NCBI GenBank assembly: GCA_949152475.1
Contig: OX424555.1
Location: forward strand, 12,356,868 to 12,420,867
Source: Terebella lapidaria
Taxonomy: Eukaryota; Annelida; Polychaeta; Terebellida; Terebellidae
Length of the DNA: 64,000 nucleotides
Direction: 5' to 3'
The notes under the pieces are model-generated. The model searched no databases. It was given only the letters and a program-made list of their open reading frames with translations, and had not been told where the DNA came from. Position 1 is the stretch's first letter; each line of letters begins with the position of its first letter. Positions 11,610 through 23,900 of the stretch are shown here, piece after piece. The position numbers and the translations under genes were made by a program.

Positions 11610-13374
11610 TTAATACCTAGTGACAGTGTCGACGTCAGCAAGTTTGCCGTTGTTTTCTGCTGGCCGTCTGACGTTGTTGTCCGGCCGCCGGCCGAACGGT
11701 TCCACTCGAGTGACGTCTGGGAGCTGTTGTTCTTTCTCGTCCAGCTGTCGGCCCCAGCACTGCTCCATGATCAGCGAGAGAAACAGGTCGAAGAACTCGA
11801 TGACGGTGATGAAGGTGAAGCCAATCCATAGGTTCATGATGCCGCCCAGGTTGCCGACGATTCCCTCAATGGTGATGGCCGGTTTGTCCTCGTCTACCCG
11901 GAGCTCGTGGTCGATGGTGACGGACACCTGCAGAAAGTTCTCCTGGATCAGCCTCGTGCTCCTCACCTTGGCCCAAGCCTCGTCGCTGCCGTTGCTCATG
12001 GCGTCATGGATGGCTTGGTCGTAAATCGAGAAAAGCGGCGAAGGTGGCGTTGCCATCACAAACGCGTAGTAGAATCCAAGAATGTATATCTCGTTCGGCC
12101 ATGGGACCTGTTCGATCCATAACAATAATAAAAATAGTGTAAAATAATAAAAATCACACAATGACATAATACACTTTCTTTTTCATACCACACACACACG
12201 TTACCTGGTTCACGGATATAGAGTAAGTGTCCGTTTCACACGATGCGACACAGTTTTCAGTACAAATGGCTTCGGCGTCATCTTTGGCGGTTCTCGAACA
12301 GTTCATGGTGTCGTAGGTCTGCTGCATGTTGATCATACTGAAGTAAGTGCAGTAGTCGTATTTATGCTTAAGTTCTTCAAAGACCAGCTCTGTGGAATCC
12401 AGACAACCACATTTTTGGATCACATGGTTCTGATAACACAGGCTCTTGCAGGCTTTCTCTGTGTAGTTCCAGACGTGCTTAGATCCGGAGGTGTGGTCTC
12501 CAGATACGCCAAGGTCAATCGTCTTAGAACATGAGCCGTATGGTTCAGGTAACAGTATTCTCTTCACTTTTTGTGCCACCACAGAAGCTTCAGTTCCGGG
12601 AGCCACCGTGAATGCGTGGCTCATGTCCGGTGCTGTGCCTTGGGCGTGTAACATCACCTTGACTCCGGTGGCAAAACTCGCGAACGGGGACATCCGATAA
12701 TCAGCGACAAAGCGCAGGTCGATAGCGTTCATGAAAGCCATGACACTAAGTCCCTCCTGGCGTTCACTGTGTACCATCCCGTGACCTTCGGGAGGACGAA
12801 GTGTGTAGCACAGTCCGTTGTCTGGATCGATTGTAGCATTCACCACACAGTCCTTTATTTTTCTCTCTGACTCCCAAATACACTTCCAGATGAACATTTT
12901 GGAGAGTTCCATGAGATCATCATGAGTGTAAGACGAGTGCTTTAGAAATCCGGAAAGTGAGTAGTATTCTGGATCGGTTCCTGCAAAAACCTGTTCCCCG
13001 GAACTTCGGTCCGCCAGAACGGCGTAGAACAATGTCATTATGTACTGGTTATAGGTCAGTTGCCCTGGAATGCCCTCGATCTGTCCTTGGATTCCCCAGC
13101 CAGGTCTATTGAACCACAAGGGATTCATGTTGCATAGAGTGACATCTGGGAACTCAGTGAGTTCCGTCCTCTCAGTACGCTGGCTGAGAGTCTTGGCGTA
13201 GGAGAAGTAGATGGTCCACAGTCCCGAGAGCAGATAGCCTGCCGCACACGCTCCCACGACGAAGGTTATTACCCAGAGCAGTTTGTGTATCTGGGACTTT
13301 GCTCTCATTATGCGGGGCAGACATTTTATCGTGGAATGTTCACAATAAGATTTCATCCGGGATTTCAACCTCAT
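11610..13374 (-). CDS. DEG/ENaC (ASIC-like) sodium channel subunit, two exons
   Basis: Exon 1 is 12205-13374 and exon 2 is 11610-12107, with a 97-bp intron (donor CAG/GTAACG, acceptor AACAG/GTCCC, phase 0). Joined, they give about 555 residues, normal for this family of trimeric, amiloride-class cation channels of the plasma membrane. Order: short cytoplasmic N terminus; TM1 at about 31-54; post-TM1 motif FPDVTLCNMNP (75-85); cysteine-rich extracellular domain (for example ACKSLCYQNHVIQKCGC); the splice join inside the pre-TM2 block NQVPWPNE (around 390); TM2 at about 474-502 with NLGGIMNLWIGFTF; short C-terminal tail. I chose the ATG at 13374 because the frame upstream of it has no other ATG before a stop, and its context (AAG-ATG-A) is good. 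Odd points: the usual His-Gly pair before TM1 reads Lys-Cys (STIKCLPRI), and the GxS filter reads GFT. The ligand is unknown; acid, peptide or mechanical gating are all possible. Confidence 0.92.
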
Positions 13375-14811
13375 CTTGGTTATTCGTTTAGATAACACCG
13401 GATATAAATGACATGCACGTCTTTTTAAAATATTCGACTAAGAAGTGGCTGCATGGTGAGCGTCACTCCCTGAAGCTGATCCTTTGGATGTTTCCAGAAT
13501 ATTGCAGTTCCGTGGAATAGTCACTTCTTGGATAACAAGAATGTACCTGTTGTATATCTAATTGATCATGAGCAAACAGTGACTGCTCGTGGTTAGTCAC
13601 TTGGACAAAACAATTGTTCAGCCGCACACATATATTATTTACACTAAAATAACACCAGCCTGAAAAACCGAGAAGGGTCTGATTCCACGTGATGCAGTGC
13701 CTGTCGTGATAATTATTGCTGCAATAGTGACACCTGAGTTGAAATCGTGAACTTGACAAGAATACGAATATTCATACATAGCGCTGCCTAACTCCTTCGA
13801 AAACAAAATAAGTTGGGAGTAGTAAAGACTGAAGAGTACCGGTACGTTATCCAGCTTAAGGATGACCACGAATCTCCCACGTCCCAGACTAGCTAGCAAC
13901 AATCGACTGAAGATGTTACGTTGTCTTGGAGCAGGGCCGAGGGTAAAGGGCAAGGAGTTCGTAGGTTCTGTCAATTGTCTCTATTGGGAATACAGAAATA
14001 CATTTTCTTTCAGAGCGACGGAGAAAGTGAATGGCAAGGCAATTAATAAAATATGATGTACGGATTTAGTACAAAAGGCCTATGGAAATTATTGCTTTAA
14101 CAGAGTGCTCTTCCGGGTACAGTACTGTATTATAGTGTGGATGTCCTTCTATTTTTCATATGTACGAATAAATAGATATGCTTTCACAGAACACATATCT
14201 AATCGTTGAAATATTATGCTGATTAGGATATCGTCCACACATCTGTATACTCTTCTCCTACTATGTGTTCTATTGCGATGTATTTCGTTGCCATACTATT
14301 GCACTTTCAGTTCGTGATACCCATCAATATTTCAACTCCATGTACTAAGTTACTCGCTATAGGCATTCATGATAACTTTTATTTGAACATCAGTATCTCT
14401 AAATCAACATCGGCGAACCAATGAATTATTGTTCTTCAGAGAAGTCAACATTCACAGTAGAATCTGTCGCTCGTATACCATGGTATCAGTCATACGCGGT
14501 GTACTTCATGGATTTGGATCACCTTTTAAAAACATTTTTTTTAAAAAAAAGGTGAATAAACATTTATAGGAAGGTTTCGAATTTTTTTCCAACAGCGGTA
14601 TTCCAGCCCGAAGAGCGCAAAACGCCTCCAATATCGGTGAATGGTGAAAAACCAATCCGCATAAAATGTCCCATTATTCCTTTCAATCCGTTAAAATAGG
14701 CCTACTAGTATACAGAGTAATTATCCCCTTTTCGCCCAAGGCGCCCGACTGGGTTCGGAGCCAAATATATTGGCGACAGAAATCACAGCGGATGCCCAGC
14801 ACGATGTCGTG
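13375..14811. other. Upstream region of the channel gene
   Basis: No credible exon. A stretch at 13401-13450 (ATATAAATGACATGC...ATATTCGAC...AGTGGCTG) resembles 18048-18100, so the sequence just before the channel start is shared with another locus. The rest looks unique. Confidence 0.45.
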
Positions 14812-16778
14812 TCGCGCTAATAGCGGTGTTTCAGTTTTAACGTCTAAAGATACGTGTATCATATGCGATATCGCCTAACCGAAAAGTACGTATATGGCTC
14901 GCATATGGCAGGAGACCGTATCAAAAATATCGCATCCAAATCGTGCATTATAATGTTTGTAATTAGTGTAAAAAAAACCCCCAAGAACATATTGTACAAC
15001 GCGCACACGGGTTATGGTCCGATGAGTCCTAGTGTGTTGGTCCAGTGTCTCGTCTGTCGGCGTATCATCGATGGTGCATGTTTGAATACAAATGAATGCG
15101 TGTGCAAATAAAATATGTTTTCAATTCCATAACGGCTCGTTCAATTTTTTTGTTGCATAGCCATATCTCTATATGTTTCAATACAATACATGCATCGACT
15201 AATGGGCACTGAATCACTGATGCAGAGAGTAAGTGAGAGTGTTCAGATGTTCAATTATTTAAAAGTTTCAAACGAATGCATGTGAAGTGCGTTATAATCA
15301 TCACTAATTTTACATACATCACTTATGCCCAAGTCAATTAGAACACTGGAATAAATTCCATATTACAAGTTACGGATGTTGTCTTGTTGTTGGCAGTGAC
15401 AAGTTGCTTTCTTGCTATGATCGCACATCTATTCCCACCCCGACATATCGATGCTGGTTAGTACATGAATGTTGTTTTTCTTGAAAAAAAATATGATAAA
15501 TCATAATATACACCCCTTATGTCGTCAATTATTACGTGATGTCATTCATACTCTATATTAATGGGCATTAAATTGCTCAAGGTATATCAGTTCCAAGCGG
15601 GAAATATAATATTTGTATGTAAATTGGTTCTAAAAGGTGAAGTCTCTATGTGACTTCGAGTCAGTATGTACGTAGAATTGTTGGATTTAGGCCATTCCTG
15701 TTTAATTTTCTGTTTCTCGTCCCCGCGCACCTAGCTTTTCACGAAATTTTGAGAGAAAAAACAAACAAAACGAGACGCCATAGGCGACGAACTTGCCGGA
15801 ATTCTGGAGGTCAGAGGTCACATTCAAATTCACCTAAGAACGACCTTTTGATATGCTACAATATGGTTCTGGTTCGAACTCTCTACCACGATCAGTTCTG
15901 GAGTTATGGTCATGTTATTTTTACCTTTTTCTTGACTTTGACCTTGACCTTTTACCTTGGGTCACGAAAATTGTGCATTGCCTGTGCATAGAGCTATAGA
16001 TTATACTTGAATAATTTCATCAGAATCGAGCAAGAATTGTGGACACTATGGTCTTTTAAAATTTTGAAAAAATAGACGTTTATGATGCCACTGTGATGTC
16101 AGTAAACATCACATCTGAAAACTAATGGAAGAGTTAGTATCAGGGGATCAAGACCTTCTATTTGATAGACTACTTTATAGGTTTTTGTCAGTTTGAACTT
16201 CGACCTTGAAGTTTTGCTCATGTGACTTCATTTTTCCGACCAAGCTCAAGGTCAGTCATGAAAATGACATTTACGTCTGATTGCCATATCTCTTCTGAAT
16301 GATATGCTTCAAATTTCATGAGCCTACTGCGATTCAGGCAGATGTTATTACCGAAAACGTGTTTTTCCCGGATTTCGATGACCTTGACTTTGACCTTTGT
16401 ACTTCAATTGGTAAACGTCAATGCTGGTAATATGCATATCAAGTTTCAAGTGATTCTATACAGTATTGACGATGTTATGGCTTTTTGAAATTTCGGAAAT
16501 ATGACGTTTATGACGTCACTGTCACGTCAGTGTACGTCATAGCGCCAAAAATATAGGCAAGTCCAATCGGATTGATTATGATAAACGAGGGTTACAATCA
16601 AGTCAATATTCCGAACTCATTGTCAAGAAATCACGTTGCAAATTTCAAATGCGACGTTTTGATACGACCCCCTGCTATATGCGAGCCATATATACGTACT
16701 TTTGGGTTAGGCGATATATCGCTTATGAGGCACGTATCTTTAGACGTTAAAACAGAAACACCGCTAATACCGCGCAGA
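14812..16778. mobile_element. Long inverted-repeat element with a degenerate GACCTTGAC core
   Basis: The ends are inverted copies about 130 bp long. Left (14812-14940) contains TAGCGGTGTTTCAGTTTTAA, CGTCTAAAGATACGTG and AGTACGTATATGGCTCGCAT; right (16645-16778) contains their complements in reverse order with roughly 80-85% agreement. The 1.7-kb interior has no open transposase frame. Between 15800 and 16560 it holds degenerate units around GACCTTGACTTTGACC, ending in a block TTATGACGTCACTGTCACGT that echoes 16078-16105. Target-site duplication was not identified. It is a non-autonomous DNA-transposon-like or fold-back element. Confidence 0.75.
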
Positions 16779-18256
16779 TATGCCTTAGGAATTCTCAGAA
16801 TTCACCAACGCTGACTTTTTTGGCAGCTATGATTCTAGAAAATGTAGCACATTCTAGCAGCGTGATCAATCATTCGATACGTTGTTGCCCACGTTAATTG
16901 TATTTATTATACATGTATCATATACCCGTTCTACCACAAATACCGCCCAAACAGCTCAGAAATATTGTACTCCACCAAGCGGTTCTCTTGACGTTCATGG
17001 TGTTGTCAATGGAGGAATCAGTTTGCTTCAAAACCACGATACAGATGACATAAAATCGATCGCCCGAGTACGTCCATTAATTCGCCATTCAGTGTCTTCA
17101 ACTTGAAGTTGTTCGCTGATCACGTGGAGATATATATATATATAAAGTCGGATCACAGCAATGAACTCTGATAATAGTGGCCAGAACAACCTGGGTTGAC
17201 ATCGGGCGCACAACTCGCTTAAGGCGTGTCACGCGTGTTTCGCCCGAAGTGCCTAGATCATGGGATCACGTGACAATATTTGACCCAGAAAAGTTACTCT
17301 CGCGTTCACGATCAGAATCCTCACGTGGGCCAGGGTTTGCCGAGTAAAAGTAAATTCCAAAATGGCTACTCCGCCGAAATGAGGCGATCGAGTCGTTCTT
17401 TCAGTGTATTCCAGATATTGACCCACAGTCGGATTTACTTTGACTGCAGTAAACAGTCATCAAAGCAATTGTGTTAATTTTAAGCTACGTTTAATGTTCC
17501 CATGTGAACTTGAAGTTGTGCTGAACAGCAGATATGCTTGTTGACGCGACAAGCATATCATTTTGGGCTAAAACGAGACGTGAAAGGTAACAAGCTATCT
17601 ATATTTTAGTCTGAAATTCCTGTTTAGAAATACATTTCCAATCTCAAAGATCAAGCTAATCATATAATTTCTGCTCGAGCTAATCTTTTGATTTGCAAGC
17701 TACATTTTACTCTCTCACTGGGAATGGACGTCGTTTCCATTGGTTGTCTGTCAAGGGAACGACTTGGCACCTCCTCATGAAACGTTTCTACATTGTGATA
17801 CCAAAAGTTCATGCCTTGGTAGGATTACAAGGTCATTGTTTAAACAACGACTGCAGATGTATTGCCCGACAGAGATGTAGTTCCAACAACCCCATCCAGG
17901 CGTGTAATATTTCAGGTGGTTGCCGTTCCCTTGTGGAATGTCTCTTGCCAAATGCATTTGAAAGAAGTGTAATTAGGTAATGAAATTGCAATTGTTCATT
18001 CGTTCTGGAGTTCACTAATATTTTTTTTGCTATTCTACAATGTTGTTATATAAATGACATGCCTGTCTTTTATAATATTCGACAAAGTGGCTGAGGTCAG
18101 TGGATATGAAAAATACATCTATCGCTGTTTTGAAAGTAACATTTCATTTTGGTAAAAAGTAAGGGAATGTATTTACGACACGTCAAAGATCTAAGTTCGT
18201 GTAACTCTACGTCACAATATGCATAACCACCGAGCAGGATATTTTGTTCAAGTAAA
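16779..18256. other. Intergenic DNA
   Basis: No supported gene. There is a short (TA)n run at about 17132-17147. The segment 18048-18105 resembles the DNA just upstream of the channel gene. Confidence 0.45.
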
Positions 18257-18720
18257 TTAAAGTGGAATAATCGGTTTCTGAAATTCATCATCAATCAATT
18301 GTACGGTATATATATTAAATGATATAGCACCATTACAATCCAAAAAATACGTCCGCACGACCCTGCAGTAAATTGTTTAATCTGCGCTAACATAAACAAA
18401 GACATGAATTTCCCTATATTCTCGTTATTTGTAACACCAAAAACAAATCAAACTGAATATTTGCGGTTCCATCACTATAATATACCATACATATACGTGT
18501 TTCAAGTGATGGGGCTGTGTATTTATCTATATTTTCAGCTATTTTTGTTGATTTTGCATCACTGTATGGAAACTTTTCCGTGCGAAACTATTTTTAAAAT
18601 CCGATTTTCAATGTCAAATTTAGAAAAAATCCTATGCGCATTGGAGCTTTTTTACTTCACAACTGCTCTGTGAACAGTTCTTGAAAACCAGAAAACCAAA
18701 AACCGATTATTCCACTTTAA
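18257..18720. mobile_element. Small TTAA-flanked inverted-repeat element
   Basis: It begins TTAAAGTGGAATAATCGGTT and ends with the exact inverse, ending in CCGATTATTCCACTTTAA. TTAA at both outer ends fits a TTAA target duplication (piggyBac type), giving a ~456-bp element (18261-18716) with inverted repeats of about 17 bp. There is no coding capacity, so it would be a MITE. Confidence 0.75.
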
Positions 18721-19770
18721 GTTGGGCCTACAGAGAATGGCCAGTGTGTTTAAAAATGTCAAAATCCGAGTTTGTACAAATGTTCCTAATTTATTACATC
18801 ATCATCATCATCATGTAATACGAATTCATACCATGGACTTATTGATGAAACGTTTTGTGTTAAATTTAAGTTTTCATACATCTGAATCAAACAGCTGTCA
18901 TTTTCGTGTTTAAGACTAGACACACGTCAATCACACAAGTATTTTGTTATACAAAGGGGACAAGAAACGTGAACTTACATTAGTATAAAATATGCTTGTA
19001 TGATCTGCATAACCACAAATATATAGCAACACTAACTGTTTGGGCTGTATCCCCCTGCTGTCCCTCAACCCTACGTTTGCAAACTCAATTATTTTCATTG
19101 CGAGCAATAATAGGCCAAACTAGTGTTAACTTATTCCGTAATTTATCAATTTGTCACCAAATGTGCATTCTGCTTTTAAGTTATAATCCTGACACAAATG
19201 TAGCAATCACATCATTTAAACTAGGTATTTCGCATTGTTCTAATAAGTTCAGCCCTAAACTCACCGACTGAGATATATTAGGTCTATTGGCGTGCTTCCC
19301 TCACAAGCAAATGTGCAAAATCAATGGGGTTGTCACCCACCATGTCATGGGTATTGTTTGCTATCGATAGGTGCCTAATAGATACACACAAGTTATCAAA
19401 AACAACTGAGAAATGTACATGTATCGCTTTATAATATTTATCACCGATGAGGCAATAATCAGTTTTATACCATGACAAATTGCATACTACCAATATGTGC
19501 ATAATTTTTTTTTAATATATGTTTCTATATGTGTGGTCGTGGCGACGGCAGCGGCACAACGAATGCAAACCCATACGATATGACAAATGGGTTTACCTAG
19601 AAAGCAATAGCTAAAGCTACAAGTCGTTGTGAATATTTGTCGTTGTTGTATAAAAATTAATTTACAAAGGTATGGGTAAATATACTCTCACATAATGGTA
19701 TGCTGAACCAACGATAAACTATTCATGGATATCGGCACACACGCCTATATTGTTCCAATATGTTAAGGTG
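18721..19770. other. Intergenic DNA
   Basis: No gene recognised. A short CAT microsatellite lies at about 18797-18814. Confidence 0.45.
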
Positions 19771-20482
19771 TGATTGCACGTAACTTACCGGTGACTGCAT
19801 TGAGGCACTTTTCCATTGACTTATAATGTGAAAGTAAAGGTAACAAAATCACCAAAACAATACAATCCCCTGACCTAAAACTTGGCTAGCACACACACAA
19901 ATACGTATGGATGATGAACCGAGACATGGTTTCATAAATGATAACACGAAAGCTGTGCAATTTGATGATTAGATAAATCATTTTATACGTTTCACCAAAA
20001 CGAAGATTCGAGTGTTTTGCTTGACCAGCACTGGCTGTTGCATATATTTATTCCTTGTTGTCGTCAAAATAATGAGAATATCTAGGGCTATACTTTCTGT
20101 GAGATGAATACAATGAGCTGAACATTCATAATCCCAAACACCTTGGTGCACCCGAGTGCATATCACCTGTGAGTTTTACTGGCCTCACTAGCTATTTGCT
20201 GCACAGCATAATCCTTTCGCTCGCATTGTTGTGAGTGTATTTTGTAGACTGAGAAATAGGTCGGAAAATGACATATGAAAACGATGAATTTAACAAATTT
20301 AACATTGCTTAGTAAGAAACAGAGTCTCGGTTAATAATCCTTGATGGCTAACAATCAGAAAGGCAAAGTTTCACGTTGGTTGGAAGTGTGTAAATTCATG
20401 AACTTGTTACCTTTATATTTACATTATAAGTGAATGGACAGCTGGTCACTGCCAGGTTCATGACGATCACATGCAATCAATC
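19771..20482. mobile_element. ~0.7-kb inverted-repeat (MITE-like) element
   Basis: The two ends are inverted copies. The left block 19811-19847 (TCCATTGACTTATAATGTG then TAAAGGTAACAA) matches the complement of 20404-20441 with few mismatches, and the outer parts (GATTGCACGT versus complement of ACATGCAATC) match more weakly. The interior has no convincing frame. The target duplication is not resolved. Confidence 0.6.
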
Positions 20483-20562
20483 CTTAATGGTATTAATAAA
20501 ATTAATTACAAGTGATTATACAACATAACTGAACAATATGTACTAAACATCTTCCCTAAACA

Positions 20563-20677
20563 TAACGTAATGACCCAAAATAGCGCCCGAGTGGTTATTA
20601 TTCTCAAAAAGTTTACCCCGGCACCAGAACGAGAGGCGGGTATTCGCAGATCAGCGCTATTTTGGGCCATTATGGTA
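20563..20677. mobile_element. ~115-bp hairpin element
   Basis: The arms (20563-20586, core GACCCAAAATAGCGC) and their inverse (20654-20677, core GCGCTATTTTGGGCC) flank a loop of about 67 bp. The size and structure fit a tiny fold-back MITE just downstream of the RNA polymerase gene, but with one copy here I cannot show mobility. Confidence 0.6.
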
Positions 20678-20984
20678 ACTCACACATACGGTAAGCATCA
20701 CACGCAGTTGCATCGTTACTTCTAAGTTCTAACTATCGTTATCTGTGCTACATAAACAGTACACACATGATATAAACAAGGGAACAGCTATTTTATAGCC
20801 CGTTAATTGCGATCGAATAATGTACACAGCTGTGAATTATAATGGCACATTAGTAAAAAAAAGTCAAGAAAAGTGGTGTACGGTCACCACGAGTGCGATA
20901 TGAGAACAGGTTGCGAAGAAGGTATTTCACCACGAATAAATTCGTCGCGCCAATACCTACATATCAAATTGTATGGCAACAATC

Positions 20985-23900
20985 TCAGATTATGACATCA
21001 CTAATTTTCAAACTAAGTTCCATTATCTGCTCCGTCAGTCTCTTCACATCTTTCTGATAATGCAGCGGTGGCAATGAAATCATACGGATTGTTCCATTTT
21101 TGATCAATTTGAGAGACGTCTCACCAGTTTTCGTGTTTATATCATAATGCTTGATGTCCGACAGGTCCACCCGAACAGCTGCAGTGAAGTAGTCGGATTT
21201 TCTCTGGAACACAGAGTCTGCATATTTGTATGTTCTCAACCTTTTCTGCCGAATAAACTTCACAGTTTTCTCAAATTCAGGTGTTATCTTCAAATTTGGC
21301 AGTACCGGTAGATCAGGTGTGGAATATTCGGAGAACCGCAGAACAGGATTTTTAGGATTTGCAAACCTTGCATACACAGGATCTGACCTATCTGTTATAT
21401 CTCGTCTCGACTGCAGCTGTACACTGATATCGGCCACAGGACTGGCAGGATCGACCAAATTCTGGTGTCTCACATATGATAGAGCACTCCACCTGATGGG
21501 TTTGCATCTTATATGTCTTACGGCAAGTTTCCCATCGTAAATAATTTCCACTTGATGGGAAGTGTTCACGTTACATTTTGGCCCAATTCCATCTTTCACT
21601 AGTACAGTACACACAGTCAGTATGTCCTCCGCACAGAAAACGAATCCCTCTTTCTCCAAAATTGCTTCCAGTCTGGTCAGGTTGGCATTCACTGGTAACA
21701 TGGCAGTTTTTCGTCGCTCGTGACGTGGTACATACGTGGAAGGCATCCTACCCTTTGTTCCCCAAGGTACAGCTTTCTGAGTATGTGTTACAAAATCCTT
21801 GACGCTACAGTTGTCGACTCCCAGTCCCCTGACGTAACATATGAATTTGGCAAATCTGACAATAATCCTCAGCTTTCCCAGGAGTTGAGGGTCGTATGTA
21901 TCTGACAGAAACCTCAGATTTTCCTCCCACGCCCTCAGTTGGGTGGTGAGTTGTATTTCTTCCCGACGTACAGGATTGGCCAGTTTTGGTCGCATTCTGA
22001 AAGAAGGCCTGCCTAGTAAATCCCTTGATTTTTCATAGTTTAGCCTGAGTGCAACATCTTGTGCCAAATCTTCCAGCACAACAATCAAACTGGATCGGGC
22101 GAACCTGAAAACGGATCCATCTCTCAGTTCACAAGCAATCTTCTCAAAATCTTTTATTTGGTCAACCAATCTCTCCAGAGCATACTTGGTACCAAAACCT
22201 TCTATGATGTTAATTGAAGTGTTCTTCACTCGTAGTTGCTTGAATTCAATCGAACACCCAGTGCGCAATTTTAGTGTTTCAGTCACAATTTCGGTGTCAC
22301 TATTCAACATGTTGGTGACGTCTGTCGACAGATTGTATACCCGACGGTATGCCTCAGACTGGGACGTGTGTTCACACACTGCTAATATTCTCACTGTCCC
22401 CGTAATGATAACTAGATGCTGACATTTGGTTAGCAAAACCTGGAGCCGTTGGAAGGTTGCATCAGGTAAATCCCACAGACCACAGTCATCCTGGCACAGA
22501 GATTTCAATTTGGATATCTGTGAGTAATATTGCAGCATTGCATTCAAACCGTTGTCTCGGTCGTCGAGGAAAGGCAGGGCCAATCTCCAGATATGTATGA
22601 GAGAAATATTCTGCAACGACCCAGTGCATGCATTCACCTTAACCCAATTTGCAAAGGTCCAGAACCAATTTTGTTCGGCGACAGAATTTGAAGCAGATAT
22701 TTGATTCAAAAGCTCACACTTTGCTTCGTCGATGACTATTTCAACAGAAACTGTGTTCCCTTTACGTGTCAAAGTTGCCAGTAGCCCATGTTGTAATATG
22801 TGCATCTCTCTCACCATGAGGGGTATGCAGTCACTGTTTTTATCCTGCAGTTCAAGGATACACGCCGATATCCGTGGCAGTAACTTCGTATATCCAGCGT
22901 CTAGAATTATGTACTCTCTCTCATGAGGCAACACGCTCTCTCTGAGATCCACACGATGGATGTGATGCTTTAGTTCACCGACATTGTTCTCTATGATCTC
23001 TATCAGCATATCCACCACATCTCCCTCCATACTTGGCACTTGACTCGTCAGAGAGATGTTAGATTGGGCGTTTGCTGGTTCACCAAACGACGATACCAAA
23101 TTTGTGCTGATGGGGTGTTCTTGCATCCTTCTGGCAATAAAGTCTGCAGCTACCCATGCAAAACTCTTGAATTCTCCATCGTCATAGGCTACACGATGCC
23201 ACGCACATGCCTTCTTCAAACATTCTTGTTCCTCAATTCCTTGGAACTGTGATCTGAACTGCTTGAGAATTGCATGAACCTCTCCTTTGATGATGTTACC
23301 AACTTCGTACACCTCACCTTTCAATAATTTCTTTCCTTTCGTGGAGTGCATCCTGCCAGCTATCAGGTTTGATTCGTCTTCAATCCCGTATCTGTTCAAG
23401 AGTCTCTGCATTTCTGTACGATACTGTGTATATACTCGTCTGGCTTCATCCAATTCTGATTGCTCAGTCTTAACGTCTCTGAAGAGAAGATCCAGTTGTG
23501 TGTTAGCAGTACAGTTCATCGTGTCTTTTAGTGCATCGTGTTGTTCCAGGAGTGCATTGTACATTTGGGAACTTACTCGAAACAACTGCCCCAGAACTTT
23601 ATCTGAACGGTACTGCTTTTGGTCTTGCTTCATCATGAAATCAGGGTACTCTTGAGGTCGCAAATCTGGGTTAACATCGGGAAATTTACCACTTTTGGAA
23701 AAGTCCACTGCTTCGGAATGAATACGGGCCAACTCCAAACACTGCTTGGAAAATATACCTTCCTGTTGTGAATCTGCATGGGCGCGGTGAGCATTCGCGA
23801 TAGGACCAAGGTGATCATGCTGTATGTACTCACTGTAATATCGTATAATGTCCTCTTGATGAGGTGCATGGTCTAACTTTTGATGTTCTTGTTTAGGAAA

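Noticed and set aside
13396-13398. GTG at 13398 as the channel start
   Set aside because: A normal ATG in good context lies eight codons downstream at 13374.
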